Source of the DNA: Lentisphaeria bacterium
Lineage (GTDB): Bacteria > Verrucomicrobiota > Lentisphaeria > Oligosphaerales > JAFGRS01
Length of the DNA: 7,520 nucleotides
Direction of reading: 5' to 3'
Assembly (NCBI GenBank): GCA_016935045.1
Contig: JAFGRS010000549.1
Location: 1 to 7,520 of the forward strand
The notes below the pieces were generated by a model. The model ran no database searches. It was not told the DNA's origin and saw nothing but the letters and a program-made list of their open reading frames with translations. Below, one piece after another: positions 5,985 to 7,520 of this stretch. The position numbers and the translations under genes are program-made. Numbering within the stretch: position 1 is the stretch's first letter; each line of letters opens with the position of its first letter.

Positions 5985-6707
5985 TCACCCCTCCTTGGCC
6001 GGTTCCCACTTGCCCCAGCGCTCGCGGAACCCCGAACCCGCCGTGCGGCGCAGCCAGGATTCCACCCGACCGTCGCGCCAGTGGACAGTCATCAGTACCG
6101 CCAGGGGCGCCTCCGCGCGTTCCACGTCCCAGGTATCGACCCATTCCAGGCGGTCGCCCCACTCCCCGGCATCGTCGGCTTCCCAGTCGGCATACAGGAA
6201 GCTCACCCGGTCCACGTCCTCGGCGAGGACGGCGGTGCGGGCGGTGTCGATGCTGACGTCGGGATCGAGATAGGGGCGTTGGGTGTAGAAGGCCACCAGG
6301 CGCCCGTCCTCGGCGAAGAGTTCCAGGAAGCGGAGGGCCCCGTCGTCGGCGTGGGCGACGGGGTGGAGATAGGCCAGCCGGATGTAGTCCGGGTCGCCGA
6401 TGAAGAAGGGGACCGTCTGGCCGTCCTCGTCCCGCCAATCGAACGGGACCAGGTTGCTCAGGATGCTGTCGACGGCGCGGTCCAGAGCGAGAAGGCGGTG
6501 GAAACGGGCGTGCTCCGCCCGCAGTTGCTCCCAGGAACGCACCATCTCCCGCGAGAAGGAGACCATGACCAGCGCCACCAGGGTGAAGATCACCAGGGCG
6601 ACGAGGACCTCCACCAGGGTGAAGCCCCCCTGGCGCCGGGGACAGCCGCGCGGCCCGCAGCGCCGGAACGGCGCCTGCCGGGACTGCTCTGGGAAGACCC
6701 TACTCAC
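5985..6707 (-). CDS. gspJ: GspJ-like minor pseudopilin
   Basis: GspJ is a minor pseudopilin of the GspIJK tip complex. Started at the GTG at 6707, the product has 240 residues. A 28-residue Arg-rich leader ends in RRQGG, followed by the prepilin motif FTLVEVLVALVIFTLVAL with the expected Glu at mature position 5 (residue 33). After the hydrophobic helix comes a long amphipathic helix (REMVRSWEQLRAEHARFHRL) and LLALDRAVDSILSN, as in GspJ, where the region leads into 'l.rDl.q'. The remainder is a globular domain with many Asp and Trp residues. The GTG overlaps the end of the gspI-like gene by 8 nt, and GAGG (6714-6717) lies 6 nt upstream. The longest open frame starts at 6770 but would overlap further with poor sequence. 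An unspecified prepilin-type protein is the alternative call. Confidence 0.8.
   Translation of the reverse strand: MSRVFPEQSRQAPFRRCGPRGCPRRQGGFTLVEVLVALVIFTLVALVMVSFSREMVRSWEQLRAEHARFHRLLALDRAVDSILSNLVPFDWRDEDGQTVPFFIGDPDYIRLAYLHPVAHADDGALRFLELFAEDGRLVAFYTQRPYLDPDVSIDTARTAVLAEDVDRVSFLYADWEADDAGEWGDRLEWVDTWDVERAEAPLAVLMTVHWRDGRVESWLRRTAGSGFRERWGKWEPAKEG
5990..5996 (-). promoter_or_regulatory. Shine-Dalgarno of the gspK-like gene
   Basis: AAGGAGG on the minus strand, inside the last codons of the gspJ-like gene, 8 nt before GTG at 5981. It is the strongest ribosome-binding site in the window and fixes the GTG start. Confidence 0.85.
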
Positions 6708-7101
6708 AGTCGTCCTCGCGGACCACCTTCTGCACGGTACACTCGGCCATGGCATTGCCCGACGTGTCAAACACCCGGATGTGGAACTCGCCCAGGACCC
6801 AACCTTCCTGGGGCTCGATACCGGCCTCGTCCAGCCCCTCCTCCACCGCGGTCAGGGAGCACTGGCAGGAGAACCCCTCCGGCAGCAGCCCTTCCGGGAC
6901 GTCGGCACGGGGTCCCCCAAGCAGGTAGAGTTCGGCGGCCTGGGCAAGGATGTGTTCGCGGCCCCAGCGCTTCTCGGCCCGGAGAATACGCGCCCGGGCA
7001 CCGCCCAGGACGCTTGTGGCCAGCACGGCGGCCATGGCCAGAACCGCCGCCGCTATCATGACTTCGAGGAGGGTGAACCGAGACCGGACGCCGGAACACA
7101 T
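6700..7101 (-). CDS. gspI: GspI-like minor pseudopilin
   Basis: Started at the ATG at 7101, this 133-residue product has an 8-residue leader MCSGVRSR and then FTLLEVMIAAAVLAMAAVL, a classic class III prepilin N terminus with Glu at mature position 5. Length and position directly before gspJ- and gspK-like genes fit GspI, which starts pseudopilus tip assembly. The residue before the cleavage site is Arg (CGG), not the usual Gly. A Cys-x-Cys pair (FSCQCSL) lies in the second half, with two more Cys near the C terminus. AGGA lies about 8 nt before the ATG. An in-frame GTG at 7329 has a good GGAGG 5 nt upstream and would add 76 residues of Pro/Gly-rich sequence; I prefer the short form because the leader is then of normal length. 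GspH is the alternative. Confidence 0.74.
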   Translation of the reverse strand: MCSGVRSRFTLLEVMIAAAVLAMAAVLATSVLGGARARILRAEKRWGREHILAQAAELYLLGGPRADVPEGLLPEGFSCQCSLTAVEEGLDEAGIEPQEGWVLGEFHIRVFDTSGNAMAECTVQKVVREDDCE

Positions 7102-7433
7102 CCCCCCCGTCCTGCCCGGACGCGCTCTCCATGCCTTCCCCGCCGCCGCCACGACGACGCCGGGAGATGCGCCGCCCGACCCCGGTCTGTGCATGGTCAC
7201 GTTCATGGAACCACCCGCTTGACATCCCGCGCCGCCACCGTCGTCCATAGCAACGAACGGGACCCCTGCCGGCTTGGGAATCGCGGGGACCCCGGGCCCC
7301 GGCACGCACAAGCAGCGCCCAGGCAGCACCTTCTCCTCCGGGCAGGGACAGGGATCCCTGTCCGCAGGTGCGTGGGAGGTGGGGATGCATCCTGCCCGGT
7401 ACCGGTGCCGGCCTGCGCTGGGAAATGCGGCGT
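7102..7433. other. Spacer between tRNA-Leu and gspI-like gene
   Basis: In this 332-bp stretch I see no independent gene. It contains palindromes at 7346-7363, 7383-7392 and 7396-7405, and an in-frame GTG at 7329 that could extend the gspI-like gene. I found no clear promoter and no T-tracted terminator for the tRNA. Confidence 0.5.
7346..7363. repeat. Perfect 18-bp palindrome downstream of tRNA-Leu
   Basis: GGACAGGGATCCCTGTCC is fully self-complementary. It can be read as a dyad operator-like site, or as a 7-bp stem with a GATC loop. It lies about 70 nt past the tRNA 3' end without a following T tract. Confidence 0.8.

Positions 7434-7520
<87 letters not shown>

Noticed and set aside
4824..7061. 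Long plus-strand open frame (745 codons) opposite the pseudopilin genes
   Set aside because: It runs antisense through three genes with clear family motifs. Its product is rich in His, Pro, Arg and Gly with no domain I recognise, as expected of an antisense frame in GC-rich DNA.

Overview
The window is GC-rich (roughly two thirds G+C by eye) and all genes I can support lie on the minus strand, so it reads from right to left. The genes belong to a diderm (outer-membrane) bacterium: a complete inner-membrane MlaEFD lipid transporter, its periplasmic carrier MlaC, its outer-membrane lipoprotein MlaA, and minor pseudopilins of a type II secretion (T2SS) type. I cannot name the species. An Arg in place of Gly before the prepilin cleavage site, and GC-rich spacers full of short hairpins, remind me of PVC-group bacteria (Lentisphaerota/Kiritimatiellota), but that is only a weak inference.

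Layout, right to left. A complete tRNA-Leu(GAG) with encoded CCA fills 7434-7520. A 332-bp spacer with several short palindromes follows. Then come three tightly packed or overlapping pseudopilin genes: gspI-like (7101-6700), gspJ-like (6707-5985) and gspK-like (5981-4953). A 315-bp spacer carries two 41-bp direct repeats and perhaps a weak promoter. Next is mlaE-mlaF-mlaD (4637-2623) with 13-nt gaps. A 334-bp spacer packed with perfect hairpins, including one 17-bp stem, interrupts the mla run. mlaC (2288-1623) and mlaA (1605-862) follow, 17 nt apart. After a 286-bp spacer, a GspL/PilM-like gene (575 to beyond base 1) runs off the window.

How the genes work together. MlaE (permease), MlaF (ATPase) and MlaD (MCE ring) form the inner-membrane ABC complex. 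MlaC carries phospholipid across the periplasm, and MlaA exchanges it with the outer membrane; the system maintains outer-membrane lipid asymmetry. GspI, GspJ and GspK normally form the tip of the T2SS pseudopilus, and GspL is its inner-membrane assembly platform. The notable point is the arrangement: a full mlaEFDCA set sits exactly where gspK is usually followed by gspL, with repeat-bearing spacers at one flank and inside the set. No mlaB-like STAS gene is present.

Several genes start at GTG (mlaE, mlaD, gspJ-like, gspK-like). For most genes the longest open frame is too long, and I placed the start using Shine-Dalgarno spacing and family alignment.
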